Of a DNA stretch of 7,342 nucleotides, positions 5,970 to 7,342 are shown piece after piece (the stretch's first letter is position 1; every line of letters starts with the position of its first letter). The notes beneath the pieces are model-generated. The model was given only the letters and a program-made list of their open reading frames with translations. It was not told the DNA's origin and searched no databases. The DNA comes from an uncultured Blautia sp. (GTDB taxonomy: Bacteria > Bacillota > Clostridia > Lachnospirales > Lachnospiraceae): assembly GCA_946629475.1 (NCBI GenBank), contig CAMOXX010000134.1:1-7342 (forward strand). The letters are read 5' to 3'. Made by a program: the position numbers and the translations under genes.

Positions 5970-6817
5970 TCTTCCAGCACCTCATTCTCCGCTTCGGCTG
6001 TGTTCTGTTCACCGAAGCCGGCATTTCCGCCGCCAACATTCGAGGTGCTGTAGGCATCCGCGGATTCATATACATCCGCATCCCCGAAATGACGCTCTTC
6101 CTCCGGAGCTCCCCCGAAATTCTGCGCAAAATTGTGGAAAGGTCCGTGATGGGGTTCCTTCTCCTGCGGGGAGTCATGCAGGGCTTCTCCGCTGTTCTCC
6201 CATGCGGGCGCCACATCGGTACCAGGCTGCGTCACAGAATACGATTCGGCCGGCACGGCCGGTTTCTCCTTTGGTTCCCTTTTCAGCAGGATGGAAAAGA
6301 TAATATCCGCCATACCCTTAATCAGGAACGCGATGCCCGCGAACAGGATCGTCTGACGGACCTTGCCGAACGGATTGATGATCGTGATCACACCGAGTGC
6401 AATCCCGGCAAAGCCCGCGATCAAAAACGCGTTCCATCTGGGATTTTCGGTTTTTCTGAGGCCGACTGCCGTCTGAACCATCCATATGCTTCCCACAAAA
6501 AGCAGGGCTCCCAGGAGTCTCGGAAGCAGCTTCACAACAATCTGCGGGTTTTCAAACATAAACCAGCCGAGCACAAGGACGATAACGCCGGCAAACATGT
6601 TGAATACCGTAGTCTGCACCTTTGGATAAAGATACATGCCGATATTGTACAGACCTGCGAAAATCAGCAGAATTCCGAACACGATCCTGCAGATAATATC
6701 CACTGTCTGCACAGGAAAAGCGACCAGGCAGAGGCCTACCAGGATAAAGAAAACCCCCGCGGCGATTTCACTGTTCAAAAAACGGATTATTTTCTGTTGA
6801 AACTTATGCTCTTTCAT
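5957..6817 (-). CDS. DUF308 (HdeD-like) integral membrane protein with long acidic C-terminal tail
   Basis: Function unknown; the DUF308 domain is shared with E. coli HdeD, an acid-resistance-linked membrane protein, but the role is not transferable. The 286-residue product has six hydrophobic segments at about 17-35, 40-61, 69-88, 95-118, 129-148 and 155-177, arranged as the repeated two-helix units typical of the family. Residues 180-286 form a hydrophilic, Glu/Asp- and Gly-rich tail with a HHGPFHNF patch (223-230), probably cytoplasmic and disordered. ATG 6817 has GGGAGG (6825-6830) 7 nt upstream; a longer frame to 6886 crosses the predicted promoter and is rejected. It is first in the three-gene operon with the arginase-like and Lgt-like proteins, its stop overlapping the next start by 13 nt. 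Confidence 0.85.
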   Translation of the reverse strand: MKEHKFQQKIIRFLNSEIAAGVFFILVGLCLVAFPVQTVDIICRIVFGILLIFAGLYNIGMYLYPKVQTTVFNMFAGVIVLVLGWFMFENPQIVVKLLPRLLGALLFVGSIWMVQTAVGLRKTENPRWNAFLIAGFAGIALGVITIINPFGKVRQTILFAGIAFLIKGMADIIFSILLKREPKEKPAVPAESYSVTQPGTDVAPAWENSGEALHDSPQEKEPHHGPFHNFAQNFGGAPEEERHFGDADVYESADAYSTSNVGGGNAGFGEQNTAEAENEVLEEWKD

Positions 6818-6856
6818 TATACCGCCTCCCTTGAAACCTGAAAAAATCCTATTCCC

Positions 6857-6885
6857 AGTATACCCTTTTCTCCCTGTTTCGTCCA
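6857..6885 (-). promoter_or_regulatory. Predicted promoter for the DUF308-arginase-like-lgt operon
   Basis: On the minus strand, TGGACG (6880-6885, 4/6) and TATACT (6857-6862, 5/6) are 17 nt apart. The start point would be near 6850, about 33 nt before the DUF308 ATG. No promoter was noticed inside the overlapping downstream genes, so this one probably serves all three. Confidence 0.5.
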
Positions 6886-6905
6886 CCTTTCTTTTCGTTT
6901 AACTC

Positions 6906-6934
6906 TTGAAGTTTTATGTATACCCCTTTATAAT
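6906..6934 (+). promoter_or_regulatory. Predicted promoter for the rightward membrane-anchored protein gene
   Basis: TTGAAG (6906-6911, 4/6) and a perfect TATAAT (6929-6934) are separated by 17 nt. Transcription would begin near 6941, leaving a leader of about 65 nt that contains the hairpin at 6949-6980. Confidence 0.6.
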
Positions 6935-6948
6935 GGAAAGAAGTGTTT

Positions 6949-6980
6949 TGTGACTGGACAGGAGAACCTGAACAGTCACA
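6949..6980 (+). other. Leader hairpin, possible attenuator or 5' stabilising structure
   Basis: TGTGACTG (6949-6956) pairs perfectly with CAGTCACA (6973-6980). Inside it CAGG (6959-6962) pairs with CCTG (6967-6970) around an AGAA tetraloop, with a 2x2 internal loop between the two stems. Five T residues (6984-6988) follow after a 3-nt gap. The structure begins only about 8 nt after the predicted transcription start and ends 10 nt before the ribosome binding site, so it is in the leader of the rightward gene. Because the dyad is also symmetric as DNA, it could instead be an operator. Confidence 0.55.
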
Positions 6981-7005
6981 GTATTTTTGAAAGAAGGGTT
7001 ATCAT

Positions 7006-7342
7006 TTGAATAAGCGCAGCAATCCAAAATCTATGGGGCCTTTTGTGCCTGTCATCATCATAGCGGCCGTCCTTGTCGTCATTGTCGTTGTCTTTGTCAG
7101 CCGGATGGGGCAGGGCCGGACCTCTGTTACCCAGGATCAGATCGATCAGACCGTCACACGGCTCGCCGCGATGGAAAGCCGGGATACTTCTGTAATCGAG
7201 AGCCAGGAAACATCATCTTCTGCCCCGGCTCCGCAGTCAGCGGCAGATTCAGACGGACAGACAGAATCCGCAGCGGAGTCTTCAGCATCCGGCCCGGCGG
7301 CCGCGGCATCTCTTCCGGAAATACAGCAGAGCATTCTGGACG
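7006..7342 (+). CDS. Unrecognised membrane-anchored extracytoplasmic protein (N-terminal part, cut by window)
   Basis: I do not recognise this protein. The open frame runs off the right edge after 112 codons. A short basic N-terminus (MNKRSNPKS) precedes one membrane segment (about 13-32, a Val/Ile run) with no lipobox, so it should be a signal anchor with the rest outside. Residues 36-65 are polar and possibly helical; residues 66-103 are a Ser/Ala/Gly/Pro/Glu linker, as is common before an extracellular or wall-associated domain. The start is taken as TTG 7006, because AAGAAGGG (6991-6998) lies 7 nt upstream; the alternative ATG at 7033 has no ribosome binding site and would leave the anchor with almost no N-terminal charge. 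It is divergent from the DUF308 operon. The functional domain lies beyond the window. Confidence 0.7.
   Translation, partial: MNKRSNPKSMGPFVPVIIIAAVLVVIVVVFVSRMGQGRTSVTQDQIDQTVTRLAAMESRDTSVIESQETSSSAPAPQSAADSDGQTESAAESSASGPAAAASLPEIQQSILD

Noticed and set aside
6247..6263. CGGCCGG repeated twice within the DUF308 tail coding region
   Set aside because: It reflects repeated Pro-Ala codons in the linker and shows no further structure.
6089..6841. 250-codon open frame on the plus strand opposite the DUF308 gene
   Set aside because: Rich in Arg, His and Gln with no recognisable domain; the minus-strand frame has six membrane segments, a ribosome binding site and a promoter.

Overview
The window looks like chromosomal DNA from a Gram-positive anaerobe of the Clostridia, probably Lachnospiraceae or a close relative. 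The base composition is a little above half G+C (estimated by eye). Support comes from strong GGAGG-type ribosome binding sites, TTGACA/TATAAT-type promoters with 17-nt spacers, a class B sortase, a DUF951 protein, a PPi-type phosphofructokinase and a DUF308 membrane protein. No phage, transposon, CRISPR, tRNA or rRNA was seen. Genes are densely packed and no non-coding gap exceeds about 190 nt.

Layout. (1) Positions 1-2956, minus strand: class B sortase (srtB), a sirtuin, a small DUF951 protein, and then, behind its own predicted promoter, a PduO-type corrinoid adenosyltransferase fused to a GlcG/HbpS-like domain and cut by the window edge. (2) Positions 2957-3075: a divergent promoter region in which the -35 boxes for srtB and for the phosphofructokinase gene lie on top of each other on opposite strands. 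(3) Positions 3076-4308, plus strand: a phosphofructokinase carrying PPi-type residues, apparently transcribed alone. (4) Positions 4349-6817, minus strand: three genes that overlap by 11-13 nt, in transcription order a DUF308 membrane protein, an arginase-superfamily enzyme and an Lgt-like membrane protein. They end convergently against the phosphofructokinase gene. (5) Positions 6818-7005: a second divergent promoter region, with a strong hairpin in the leader of the rightward gene. (6) Positions 7006-7342, plus strand: the start of an unrecognised membrane-anchored protein with a TTG start and a Ser/Ala-rich linker.

How the genes may work together. SrtB, Lgt and DUF308 all act at or in the membrane. 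The phosphofructokinase is glycolytic. The sirtuin (NAD-dependent deacylation) and PduO (adenosylcobalamin supply) both have established links to acyl-CoA and propanediol metabolism in other bacteria, but a functional link here rests only on adjacency. The points most worth a second look are the Lgt-like protein whose Asn/Glu signature is replaced by Cys residues, its translational coupling to an arginase-like enzyme of unknown substrate, the altered corrinoid pocket of PduO, the overlapping divergent -35 boxes, and the leader hairpin. I found no clear evidence of an entirely new system.
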